Part shown: one piece after another, positions 26,353-34,253 of the stretch
Position numbering within the stretch: position 1 is the first letter of the stretch
Layout of the letters: each line of letters begins with the position of its first letter
Assembly (NCBI RefSeq): GCF_012972705.2
Contig: NZ_JABCSC020000001.1
Coordinates: 558,001-622,000, forward strand
Length of the DNA: 64,000 nt
DNA from: Uliginosibacterium aquaticum
GTDB lineage: Bacteria; Pseudomonadota; Gammaproteobacteria; Burkholderiales; Rhodocyclaceae
Direction: 5' to 3'
The notes under the pieces: generated by a model
What the model saw: only the letters and a program-made list of their open reading frames with translations
Databases searched by the model: none
Told to the model about the DNA's origin: nothing
Made by a program: the position numbers and the translations under genes

Positions 26353-27771
26353 TCAAGCCGCGCGCCGGGGCAGGTGGATGCAGGCCGTGACGCCCTCGCC
26401 GGGCTTCGACTGGAGGCTCAGGCTGCCGCCGTGGGCCTCGGCAATGGCCTTGGCGATCGGCAGGCCCAGACCAGTGCCGCCGGTATGCCGGGCACGCGAG
26501 GACTCGAGGCGGAAGTAGGGCTCGAAGACTTTCTCCAGCTCGCTCTCGGGAATCCCCGGGCCCTGATCGGTGATGCGGATGCGCACCTCCGTGCCAGTTT
26601 CTTCCACGCTCACCCGGATGCTGTCACCGCCGTAGAAGCGTGCGTTATCGAGCAGGTTGGCGATGCAGCGGCGCAGGCCGTGCGGGCGGGCCTTGAGCGG
26701 CTGGTTGCAGCGGCCCTCGCGCGTGATGCGGGCACCCAGCTCTTCCATGTCCTCGATCACGCTGTCGAGCAGGGCGTCGAGATTCACCGCTACCAGGGCT
26801 TCGGTGTCGGAGCCGGCGCGCAGGAAATCCAGGGTGTGGCCGATCATGGCATCCATTTCACCCAGATCGCGCTGCATCTTCTCGCGCAGCTCGGGCGCGA
26901 CGTCGCCTTCCAGGCGCAGACGCATCCGCGTGATTGGCAGGCGCAGGTCGTGCGACACGGCGGAGAGGGCCTGGGCGCGCGTATCGACGAGTCGCCGGAC
27001 GTCACGCTGCATGGTGTTGAAGGCCTGCACCGCCTGACGCACATCCTGCGGGCCGACTTCCGGCATGGGCGCCTGGTTGAGGTTCTTGGCCAGGCCCGAG
27101 GCGGCCTGTGTGAAGCGGGCCAGCGGGCGGGTGAGGCGGCGCACGGCCCAGATCGAGAGGCCGGTGGTGGCGCCCCCGAGCAGCACCAGAAGCGCGATCA
27201 GGCGATAAGGCAGATCGCCGGAGGGCATCGGCAGCAGGTGATGGAAGGTGACTACGACGCCGTCATGTAGCCGGATCTGTGCGATGTAGGTGCGCGCAAA
27301 GAATTTGCCGCGAGCGGGCTTGCTCTCATCCTTGTCATCGTCATCATGGTCTCGCTTGTCGCGGTGGGCGAGCGGAGGCGGATGCAGGCCCAGCAGCAGC
27401 GGGTCGACGCGCTCCAGCGCCAGCATCTGCACCTGCAGGCCTGCTGCCAGTTGGCGCCGGGCCTCGCTGGCAAAGTTCTGCGCATCGATCGAGCCATCGA
27501 TATTTTCGGTGGCCCATGGCAGGCTCAAGGTGAGCATGGTGGGCTGCACGCTGAGCGCCTTCACCAACAGGGGGCGTTCGGCCGGCTCGGCCAGATCCAG
27601 CACGGTGGCGATGCCGGCCATGCGCTGGGCGGAATACTCGGCGAGCAGCTTGTAGTTGAGGCGGCCGCGGTCATCCAGCAACAGCCACAGCCCGAGCATC
27701 TGCACCACGACCAGCACCACGAAGAGCGCCAGCGCGATCTGGCCGAAGAGGGTGCGCGGCAGCCACTTCAT
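26353..27771 (-). CDS. Sensor histidine kinase of an OmpR/EnvZ-type system
   Basis: A 472-residue inner-membrane kinase. TM1 is at about 12-32 and TM2 at about 190-210. The periplasmic domain of about 155 residues contains an Asp/His patch (about residues 130-149: HRDKRDHDDDDKDES). HAMP follows, then HisKA with ALSAVSHDLRLPITRMRLR (phospho-His), the N box NLLDNARFYGG, DQGPGIPESELEKVFEPY and GGTGLGLPIAKAIAEAHGG. The acidic/His stretch would suit cation sensing. It overlaps the end of the response regulator gene by four bases and is co-transcribed with it. Confidence 0.93.
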   Translation of the reverse strand: MKWLPRTLFGQIALALFVVLVVVQMLGLWLLLDDRGRLNYKLLAEYSAQRMAGIATVLDLAEPAERPLLVKALSVQPTMLTLSLPWATENIDGSIDAQNFASEARRQLAAGLQVQMLALERVDPLLLGLHPPPLAHRDKRDHDDDDKDESKPARGKFFARTYIAQIRLHDGVVVTFHHLLPMPSGDLPYRLIALLVLLGGATTGLSIWAVRRLTRPLARFTQAASGLAKNLNQAPMPEVGPQDVRQAVQAFNTMQRDVRRLVDTRAQALSAVSHDLRLPITRMRLRLEGDVAPELREKMQRDLGEMDAMIGHTLDFLRAGSDTEALVAVNLDALLDSVIEDMEELGARITREGRCNQPLKARPHGLRRCIANLLDNARFYGGDSIRVSVEETGTEVRIRITDQGPGIPESELEKVFEPYFRLESSRARHTGGTGLGLPIAKAIAEAHGGSLSLQSKPGEGVTACIHLPRRAA

Positions 27772-28478
27772 GCGCGCGCTTCCACTTTTGTGGCGAGTAT
27801 GTAGCCTTCGCTGCGCACGGTCTTGATCAGCTGCGGATCGCGCGCATCGTCGTTGAGGCGGCGGCGCAGGCGCGAAATCATCACATCGATGGTGCGGTCA
27901 AAGGGGCCAGCATCGCGTCCGGCGATGGCATCGGTGAGCTGATCGCGCGAGAACACGCAGTTGGGTGTTTCGGCCAGCATGTGCAGGAGGCGGAATTCGC
28001 CGGTTGATAGAGCGATGACAATGCCATCCTTGTCGAGCAGGTTGTGGGCCGATAGATCCAGTGTCCAGCCTGCAAAATGCAGGGTTCTGGCCGGGCGTTC
28101 CGCCGGGCCATGCTCCTCGGCTCGGCGCATGATGCTGCGGATGCGGGCGAGCAGCTCACGCGGATTGAAGGGCTTGGGCAGGTAGTCGTCCGCGCCCATC
28201 TCCAGGCCGATGATGCGATCCATGTCGTCGCCGCGCGCGGTGAGCATCAGGATCGGCAGGCGCGAGCCGGCGCGCAGCTTGCGGCACAGGCTCAGGCCAT
28301 CTTCGCCGGGCAGCATCAGATCGAGGATCAGCAGGTCGGGCGAGAATGCCGGAAGCATGGCGTGCATGGCTTTGCCGTCGTGGGCTGTCTCGACCTGGAA
28401 GCTGTTGTTGCCCAGATAGCTGCGTAGAAGTTCGGTGAGTTCCGGGTCGTCGTCGACCACCAGAATTTTCTTGCTCAT
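27768..28478 (-). CDS. OmpR-family response regulator
   Basis: A 236-residue regulator. The receiver domain has KILVVDDDPELTELL, phospho-Asp in LLILDLMLPGEDG and the Lys in DYLPKPFNPREL. The C-terminal winged helix has RLLHMLAETPNCVFSRDQLTD and DVMISRLRRRLNDDA. The ATG at 28478 starts the conserved domain directly. It is divergent from the PepSY/DUF2271/ApbE operon, and the 188-base gap holds OmpR-type direct repeats, so that operon is its likely target. Confidence 0.94.
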   Translation of the reverse strand: MSKKILVVDDDPELTELLRSYLGNNSFQVETAHDGKAMHAMLPAFSPDLLILDLMLPGEDGLSLCRKLRAGSRLPILMLTARGDDMDRIIGLEMGADDYLPKPFNPRELLARIRSIMRRAEEHGPAERPARTLHFAGWTLDLSAHNLLDKDGIVIALSTGEFRLLHMLAETPNCVFSRDQLTDAIAGRDAGPFDRTIDVMISRLRRRLNDDARDPQLIKTVRSEGYILATKVEARA

Positions 28479-28561
28479 GTCGGTCTGGATGAAATTCGTG
28501 CTTTTCAGCATAGCCCGGAAGCGTGTTTGGGCGTGCGGCTTTTTTGCATACGGAACATGCA

Positions 28562-28588
28562 GTTACAGGCATTTACACGCCATTTACA
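28562..28588. promoter_or_regulatory. OmpR-type direct repeats between regulator and flavin operon
   Basis: GTTACA, TTTACA and TTTACA begin at 28562, 28572 and 28583, one helical turn apart. This spacing is what tandem OmpR-family dimers recognise. The array lies about 80 bases upstream of the first PepSY gene and about the same distance from the regulator gene. Confidence 0.6.
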
Positions 28589-28666
28589 AAACCCCGCGAA
28601 AAGCCCATATCCGGTTCACACGCCGGTCGTTCAATGCAGGCATTCCCAAACCCCGGATGCTTCGAC

Positions 28667-29563
28667 ATGCGCTCCCTGATTCCATTTCTCACCCAAGCTC
28701 ACCGCTGGCTGGCCCTGCTCACCGCACCCGTGCTGTTGCTGATCATCCTCTCCGGCCTGGTGCTGGCTTTCAAGCCCGTGGTGGAGGCCGGGGCGCGGGC
28801 GCCGGTGGATGTGGCCAGCCTGAGCCGCGCACTCGAGCAGGCCGATCCGGGCCACAAGGCTGGCGTGATGAGTCTCTCCAGCGATGGCACGCGCTTCGTG
28901 CTGAGCTCGCGCGGCACCGGCGCCATGGGGGAGTTCGATGCGCAAAGCGGTGCACGGGTGGGCGCGGCCGGTTTCGATCTCTTCGGCCTGGCGCGCAATC
29001 TGCACACCAATCTGCTGGTGGGCGCAGGCTGGCTGGTGACGCTGACCACCAGCGTCACGGTGATCCTCTTCCTCTCGGGTTTCCTGCTCGGCTGGCGGCG
29101 CCTGCGCAACACCCTCAGTGGCTGGCATGCAGGGCTGGGCTGGCTCGCCTGGCCGCTGGCGGCACTCACACCGGTGACCGGCCTGATGATGGCCTTCCAT
29201 CTGGGTACCGCCTCCCTGCCGTACTACGAAGCGGGCCGCCCCTTGCCGCTGGTGAAGGTGATCGAGATCGCGAGTCAGCAGGTGGATCTCTCCAAGCTCG
29301 CGCAAGTGCGCACCTTCCGCGGCGGTGCCGTGATGCTGACGGTGCAGGATGAGCCGCGCGCCGCCCTCTATCTCGTGACCAGTGCCGGTGAGCTGCTGCG
29401 TAGCGGCGGGCCGGGCTGGGTGCGCATGCTCCACGAAGGCACCTGGGCCGGCGCTTTCTCCGGGCTGTTCACCTTCGTGTCGACGCTGCCGCTGCTGGGC
29501 TTGCTGCTCACCGGGCTGCTGACCTGGTGGCGTCGCCATCGCCTGCTCAACGCCGCACTGTGA
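28667..29563 (+). CDS. PepSY-type transmembrane protein, candidate membrane electron carrier
   Basis: A 298-residue protein with four predicted transmembrane segments (about 10-32, 118-142, 158-180, 265-288). Histidines cluster at membrane edges: QAHRWLALL, NLHTNLLVG, SGWHAGLGW and MLHEGTWAG, the pattern of PepSY-TM proteins thought to bind heme or pass electrons. The start at 28667 (MRSLIPFLTQAHRW) fits the family; earlier in-frame ATGs lie within the promoter region. It opens an operon that continues with a second PepSY-like protein, a DUF2271 protein, ApbE and a flavodoxin/FNR reductase. Confidence 0.85.
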   Translation: MRSLIPFLTQAHRWLALLTAPVLLLIILSGLVLAFKPVVEAGARAPVDVASLSRALEQADPGHKAGVMSLSSDGTRFVLSSRGTGAMGEFDAQSGARVGAAGFDLFGLARNLHTNLLVGAGWLVTLTTSVTVILFLSGFLLGWRRLRNTLSGWHAGLGWLAWPLAALTPVTGLMMAFHLGTASLPYYEAGRPLPLVKVIEIASQQVDLSKLAQVRTFRGGAVMLTVQDEPRAALYLVTSAGELLRSGGPGWVRMLHEGTWAGAFSGLFTFVSTLPLLGLLLTGLLTWWRRHRLLNAAL

Positions 29564-29593
29564 GCCTTTTCCAAGCATGACAGGAGCCTGAGC

Positions 29594-30268
29594 ATGAACG
29601 CACGCAGCGAATTTCTGGATCAGCAAGCGCCGGCCGCGAGCAGCGAAATCAAGGCCGCAAGCCGCCGTGCGGCATGGCTGAAAGTGTTGATGCAATGGCA
29701 CTGGATCAGCTCGGCGGTGAGCCTGATCGGCATGCTGTTCTTTGCCGCCAGTGGCATCACGCTCAACAACGCCGATGTGTTCGAAAGTGCCAGCGCCCAA
29801 GTCACCCGGCATGCTGCCGTGCTGCCGCCTGCGCTACTCGCGGAGCTCAACGCGCAACCGGGCGCCGCCGAAGATCCGCCGCCCGCCGCGCTCAAGCGCT
29901 GGCTGAGTGAGAACTGGCAACTGGCAATCTATCCGAAGGCCAGCGAATGGTCGGCGGATGAAATCTTCATCGACCTGAAGAGCCCCGGTGTGGAGGCCTG
30001 GCTGAGCGTGGATCGCCACAGCGGCGCAATCCAGTACGAAGCCAGTGATCGCGGCTGGGTGGCCTATTTCAACGATCTGCACAAGGGCAAGAACGCCGGC
30101 CGCGTGTGGGGCGGTTTCATCACCGTGTTCGGCGTGGCTTGCGTGATCTTCAGCATCACCGGCCTGCTGATCCTGCAGGTGCATGCCCGCTCGCGCTGGA
30201 AGGTGTGGCCGCTGACCGGCCTGGGGCTGGTGATCCCCTTGCTGCTGATGCTGCTCTTTGTGCACTAG
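29594..30268 (+). CDS. PepSY-associated transmembrane protein (PepSY_TM-like)
   Basis: A 224-residue protein with three transmembrane segments (about 36-56, 168-193, 203-222). WHWISSAVSLIGMLFFAASGITLNN and FNDLHKGKNAGRVWGGFITVFGV match PepSY_TM-like proteins (pfam16357 type). A periplasmic domain of about 105 residues lies between TM1 and TM2. His residues at the membrane edges may bind heme. It follows the first PepSY gene by 30 bases. Confidence 0.85.
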   Translation: MNARSEFLDQQAPAASSEIKAASRRAAWLKVLMQWHWISSAVSLIGMLFFAASGITLNNADVFESASAQVTRHAAVLPPALLAELNAQPGAAEDPPPAALKRWLSENWQLAIYPKASEWSADEIFIDLKSPGVEAWLSVDRHSGAIQYEASDRGWVAYFNDLHKGKNAGRVWGGFITVFGVACVIFSITGLLILQVHARSRWKVWPLTGLGLVIPLLLMLLFVH

Positions 30269-30298
30269 AAGCCCTGACCCATTTTGAAAGGAAGCAAC

Positions 30299-30826
30299 AT
30301 GAAAACTCGTCTCCTCACTTCCGCACTCTCCCTCCTCGGCCTGGGCATGAGCTTGCCGGCCCAGGCCGTGGAGGCCCAGCTCGACATCACCCTGCCAGTC
30401 ATCGAGGGCGCAAAGGTGCGCCGCCCGTATGTTGCGGTGTGGCTCGAGAAGGCCGCCAGTCATGACTTCGCCGGCAATATCGCGGTCTGGTATGACATGA
30501 AGAAACCCAACAACGTGGGCGCCACCAAATGGCTGCCGGATCTGCGCAGCTGGTGGAAGGCCAGCGGCAGCCAGGCGAGCTTCCCGATTGATGGGGTATC
30601 GGGGGCGACGCGTCCGGCCGGTGAGCATGTGATCAACCTCGGTGCGAGCGAGGCAGTGAAGAAACTCGCCGCAGGCGAGTATGAGGTGGTGGTGGAGGTG
30701 GCGCGCGAGCACGGCGGCCGCGAGCTGCTGCGCCTGCCGCTGCAATGGCCGCCGCGCAGCGCTGCCAAGGCCGAAGCTTCGGGGACGAGCGAGGTCGGGC
30801 TGGTGCGCCTGACGAGCAAGCCCTGA
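30299..30826 (+). CDS. DUF2271 periplasmic protein with ApbE flavinylation motif
   Basis: A 175-residue protein. The ATG at 30299 has AAAGGAAG upstream; a second ATG five codons earlier is less suitable. Residues 1-23 are a Sec signal peptide ending AQA. The DUF2271 domain follows (RRPYVAVWLEKAASHDFAGNIA, LRSWWKASG). Residues 98-104 read DGVSGAT, matching the ApbE target pattern Dxx(S/T)GA(T/S), so covalent FMN on Thr104 is predicted. Published surveys of flavinylated proteins list DUF2271 with PepSY and ApbE genes. It would be the extracytoplasmic electron acceptor or donor of this operon. Confidence 0.88.
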   Translation: MKTRLLTSALSLLGLGMSLPAQAVEAQLDITLPVIEGAKVRRPYVAVWLEKAASHDFAGNIAVWYDMKKPNNVGATKWLPDLRSWWKASGSQASFPIDGVSGATRPAGEHVINLGASEAVKKLAAGEYEVVVEVAREHGGRELLRLPLQWPPRSAAKAEASGTSEVGLVRLTSKP

Positions 30827-30836
30827 GCGTGCGGCC

Positions 30837-31844
30837 ATGAATGCACCTGCCTTCCGTGCCCTGATTCCGGCTCGCATCGATCAGGCCGCAGGCCTGCCCG
30901 AGGGCGATGTCTACAAGCTCGCCGGCAACTGCATGGGTACCACCTGGAGCGTGCGCGTGGTGGTGCGCGATCGCCTCTCGCCTCGCCAGCTGCAGGCCGA
31001 TATCGCGGCTTTGCTGGAAGGGCTAGAAGCGCAGATGAGCCACTTTCGCGCCAGCTCGCCGCTGCGCCGCTTTGCCACGCTGCCGCCGGGCTGCTGGATG
31101 GATCTGCCGGCGGAGTTTGCGCAGGTCATGCGTACCGCATTGAAAGTGGCGCATCTCAGCGAAGGCGCTTTCGATCCCGCGCTGGGCTCGGCCATCGATG
31201 CCTGGGGCTTTGGCGCCGCGCGGCGCTTCAGCGAGGCCGGCTTCGAGCCGCCCGCTGCGCCGCTGCTGCCGGGCAGGCGCTGGCAGGCTTTGGAGCTGGA
31301 CGACGCCGGTCGCCTGCGCCAGCCGGGCGGTATTGCGCTGAACCTGGCGGCCATCGCCAAGGGCTTTGCGGTGGACGCGGTGGCGGCTTTCCTGACAGGT
31401 CGGGGGCTTGAGCATCATCTGGTCGAAGTCGGAGGCGAGCTGCGCGGCAGTGGCATCAAGCCCGATGGCCAGCCCTGGTGGGTGGCACTGGAGTCTCCGG
31501 CGCAGGATTGCCCCTTGCCCGCTACGCGGGTGGCCTTGCATGGGCTGGCGGTGGCGACCTCCGGTAACTACCGGCGCTGCTATCTGCTGGATGAACGCCT
31601 GATCCAGCACACCCTCGATCCGCGCAGCGGTGAGCCGGTGGCGCATGGCCTCGCCTCAGTGACGGTAATTCATGATGAATGCATGCTGGCGGATGCCTGG
31701 GCCACGGCGCTGATGGTGCTGGGCCCGCAGGCCGGCTTGCAGCGGGCCGCAGCTCAGGGCCTGCGGGCCTTGCTGCAGTGGCGGGATGAGCGTGGCGCGT
31801 GGCACGAGGCGGCGAGCCCGGCGTTCGAGGCTTTGCTTGTCTGA
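30837..31844 (+). CDS. apbE: FAD:protein FMN transferase ApbE
   Basis: A 335-residue ApbE. GNCMGTTWSVRV, LSEGAFDPALGSAIDAWGFG, LNLAAIAKGFAVDAV, VEVGGELRGSG, VATSGNYRR and DECMLADAWATALMVLG are the family landmarks including the Mg2+/FAD site. It would attach FMN to Thr104 of the DUF2271 protein encoded just upstream. Odd point: no signal peptide is visible, and an in-frame stop at 30810-30812 prevents a longer N-terminus, although the predicted target is periplasmic. Confidence 0.92.
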   Translation: MNAPAFRALIPARIDQAAGLPEGDVYKLAGNCMGTTWSVRVVVRDRLSPRQLQADIAALLEGLEAQMSHFRASSPLRRFATLPPGCWMDLPAEFAQVMRTALKVAHLSEGAFDPALGSAIDAWGFGAARRFSEAGFEPPAAPLLPGRRWQALELDDAGRLRQPGGIALNLAAIAKGFAVDAVAAFLTGRGLEHHLVEVGGELRGSGIKPDGQPWWVALESPAQDCPLPATRVALHGLAVATSGNYRRCYLLDERLIQHTLDPRSGEPVAHGLASVTVIHDECMLADAWATALMVLGPQAGLQRAAAQGLRALLQWRDERGAWHEAASPAFEALLV

Positions 31845-31870
31845 AAATGATCTGATCCGGAAATCACAAA

Positions 31871-33286
31871 ATGATGGACAACCTTTCCCCGGAAATCTGG
31901 CGCTTGCAGGCCGCTGTGGGCCTGATCCTGGCCTATGCGCTGATGTGCTGGCGCATGTATCGCAAGGCCGCACTGGCAGGCTTGCCGGCCCCTAGGCCGC
32001 AGCCCGCTGCAGCGCTGGCAGCGGTGCGGGGAAAGCCGGTGTGGATCATTCATGCCAGCCAGACCGGGCAGGCCGAAGCGCTGGCCCGCCAGGCGGCGCG
32101 GGCGCTCGAAAAGGAGGGCGTGGAGGTGATCCAGCGGCGTATCGATCAGCCCTGGCTGGACGAGGTGAGCGCCGCCCGGCATGTGCTGTTCGTGGTCAGT
32201 ACCTATGGCGAGGGCAATCCGCCCGATCATGCCATCAGCTTCGCGCGGACCCAGTTGGCGGCTGGCCCCTGCGCGGCCTTGCGCGGCCTGAGCTATGGTG
32301 TGCTGGCGCTGGGCGATCGCAGCTATCCGCAGTTCTGCGCCTTTGGCCGCCAGCTCGATCAGTGGCTGCAGCAATCGGGCGCCAGCGCCTGCTTTCCGCG
32401 CATTGATGCGGATCGCCTCGATGCGCTCAGCCTCAAGCGCTGGCAGCAGGCCTTGCAGGGGCTTGGCGTGCACACCCCGCTGCTCACGCCGCCGCTGGAT
32501 GCCGGCTATACCGAGTGGCGTTTCATCCGCCGTCGCTGCCTCAACAGCGGCAGCCCCGGTGCGCCCTTGTTCAAGCTTGAACTGCAACCTCAGGCTGGCC
32601 TGCCGCCGCACTGGCAGGCGGGTGACCTGATTGATCTGACTCCCCCGGGGGGCGATGGCCGGCCGCGCAGCTATTCGATTGCCAACCTGCCGGAGGACGG
32701 TCATCTGGAGCTCATCGTGCGCAGCGTGCGCCGCGCCGATGGGCAGCCCGGCTTAGCCTCAGGTTGGCTCAACGAAACGGCCTGGGCCAATGACCGGGTG
32801 TCGCTGCGGATCCGCCGCAACCCTGGCTTCAATCTGGAGTGTGGTGTGGATACGCCGCTGATCCTGATCGGTGCCGGTAGCGGCCTCGCCGGTTTGCGCA
32901 GTCACCTGCAGGCGCGCGCCCGGGCCATTGCCGATTCGGGGCAGCCGGCGCCCGAGCGCAGTGCCTGGCTGATCTTCGGTGAGCGCTCGGAGCGCCATGA
33001 CCGGCCCTGCCACAGCGAGCTCGAGGCCTGGCGCCGCAGCCGCGTGCTGAGCCGTCTCGACCTGACTTTTTCGCGCGACGATCCGATCCGCGCCTATGTT
33101 CAGCACGCCCTGCTGGAAGAAGCCCAGGCTTTCCGGCAGTGGATTGCTGCCGGCGCCCAGCTCCTCATCTGCGGCAGTGCGCAGGGCATGGCGCAGGGCG
33201 TGGAGCAGGCCATGCGCGAGATCCTGGGAGACGAAGGCCTGGAGCAGCTGAGGGCCGCCGGGCGCATCCGGCGTGATGTGTATTGA
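31871..33286 (+). CDS. Membrane-anchored flavodoxin/FNR reductase (sulfite-reductase flavoprotein type)
   Basis: A 471-residue diflavin reductase. One N-terminal transmembrane segment (about 11-29) is followed by a flavodoxin domain (VWIIHASQTGQAEALARQAA, FVVSTYGEGNPPDHA, VLALGDRSYPQFCAFG) to about residue 180. An FNR half follows, with RPRSYSIANLPEDG (FAD), IGAGSGLAGLRSHLQ and the C-terminal NADPH part ending in the aromatic Tyr of RRDVY. It should take electrons from NADPH in the cytoplasm and pass them through FAD and FMN to the membrane PepSY proteins. Confidence 0.9.
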   Translation: MMDNLSPEIWRLQAAVGLILAYALMCWRMYRKAALAGLPAPRPQPAAALAAVRGKPVWIIHASQTGQAEALARQAARALEKEGVEVIQRRIDQPWLDEVSAARHVLFVVSTYGEGNPPDHAISFARTQLAAGPCAALRGLSYGVLALGDRSYPQFCAFGRQLDQWLQQSGASACFPRIDADRLDALSLKRWQQALQGLGVHTPLLTPPLDAGYTEWRFIRRRCLNSGSPGAPLFKLELQPQAGLPPHWQAGDLIDLTPPGGDGRPRSYSIANLPEDGHLELIVRSVRRADGQPGLASGWLNETAWANDRVSLRIRRNPGFNLECGVDTPLILIGAGSGLAGLRSHLQARARAIADSGQPAPERSAWLIFGERSERHDRPCHSELEAWRRSRVLSRLDLTFSRDDPIRAYVQHALLEEAQAFRQWIAAGAQLLICGSAQGMAQGVEQAMREILGDEGLEQLRAAGRIRRDVY

Positions 33287-33332
33287 GCCATGAAGCCATC
33301 GCGGACGGCGTCATGGCGCTGTGGCCTGCGTT

Positions 33333-33686
33333 TCAGTTAACCGCCCGGATCGACAGCACCTTGATCTTGGAGTAACCGAGGATCTCGCGGTCGTATTTTC
33401 CGGCGATCTCGACGCGGGTCTTGTCGTCGATTTTCAGACCGAGCGGCCAGTGCTTGTGATCGATCTTCACCAGTACCGTGGCGCTGCCATCGGTGAATTG
33501 ATAAAGATCGTCATAGGCGACGCGGCTGGTGATATGCCCCTGCAGAACGACGTGGTCATGGTCGTAGGCCTGATCAAGCAGTTGTTTGACTGTCGCGGGG
33601 GCGCCATTCGGGCCGAGGTACTGGGCCGAGGCGGCTGTGCAGGCAAGGGTAAGGGCGGTGGCGAGAAAGAGGGATTTCATTTTCAT
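33333..33686 (-). CDS. YgiW/YdeI-type bacterial OB-fold protein
   Basis: A 117-residue exported protein. Residues 1-22 are a signal peptide (cleavage ASA-QYLGP). The rest matches BOF-family proteins (TVKQLLDQAYDHDHVVLQGHITSRV, YQFTDGSATVLVKIDHKHW, VEIAGKYDRE). Homologues are periplasmic stress proteins often next to qseBC/pmrAB-like systems, as here. Divergent from the small PepSY gene. Confidence 0.92.
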   Translation of the reverse strand: MKMKSLFLATALTLACTAASAQYLGPNGAPATVKQLLDQAYDHDHVVLQGHITSRVAYDDLYQFTDGSATVLVKIDHKHWPLGLKIDDKTRVEIAGKYDREILGYSKIKVLSIRAVN

Positions 33687-33755
33687 TCCTTTGTGATTAA
33701 AACGATGAAGGTGTCGCTCGTTTGATGCTGTGAGAAGGAGCGATGGAATGCAGTC

Positions 33756-33835
33756 TGAACCTAGCTGGGTGAACGGTGGCTGAACGCCCGTGGGCCGGTG
33801 CTTCGAAGTGTGCGGCCTTGTTCATCTGGCGTTCA
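33756..33835. promoter_or_regulatory. Paired OmpR-type direct repeats in a divergent promoter region
   Basis: TGAAC occurs at 33756, 33770 and 33781 on the plus strand, and GTTCA (the same word on the minus strand) at 33820 and 33831. The inner copies of each set are 11 bases apart. The arrangement gives each of the divergent genes (OB-fold at 33686, PepSY at 33908) its own tandem site, suited to the response regulator at 34254. Confidence 0.6.
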
Positions 33836-33907
33836 GACAGGGCTTGCCACACTGCGCAGCGCATTCTCTGCAGCGCCGCTGCAATGGATTTCAGGAAATG
33901 GTTCCGC

Positions 33908-34240
33908 ATGAAAACCTGGTGTGTCCGGCCCGCTCTTCTCACTGCCGCACTGGCCCTTGGCTGGCCGGCCGGGGCCAGTGCGGGCGACAAGTTCGAGCAG
34001 GATCGCGCGCGTGCGGCCCTGCAGTCCGGTCAGGCGATGTCTTTTGCCGCCGTGCAGGAGCGTTTGCACAAGGCCTGCGACTGCCAGGTGCTGGAGGCCA
34101 AGCTGCATCCGGAGAAGGACAGCAGCGGGCTGATCTACGAGATCAAGGCGCTGCGGCCGGACGGGCAGATCCTCAAGCTCGAGATGAATGCTGCTTCCGG
34201 CGAAATCCTGCGCATGAAGAACAAGGGCTGGAAAGACTGA
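33908..34240 (+). CDS. Small periplasmic PepSY-domain protein
   Basis: A 110-residue protein. Residues 1-26 are a signal peptide (AGASAG). The mature part is a single PepSY domain (SGQAMSFAAVQERLHKACDC, LIYEIKALRPDGQILKLEMNAASGEI). Such proteins are encoded with QseB/PmrA-like systems and are thought to modulate signals or bind metal. Thirteen bases separate it from the response regulator gene. Confidence 0.88.
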   Translation: MKTWCVRPALLTAALALGWPAGASAGDKFEQDRARAALQSGQAMSFAAVQERLHKACDCQVLEAKLHPEKDSSGLIYEIKALRPDGQILKLEMNAASGEILRMKNKGWKD

Positions 34241-34253
34241 GCGGAGAGCACTG

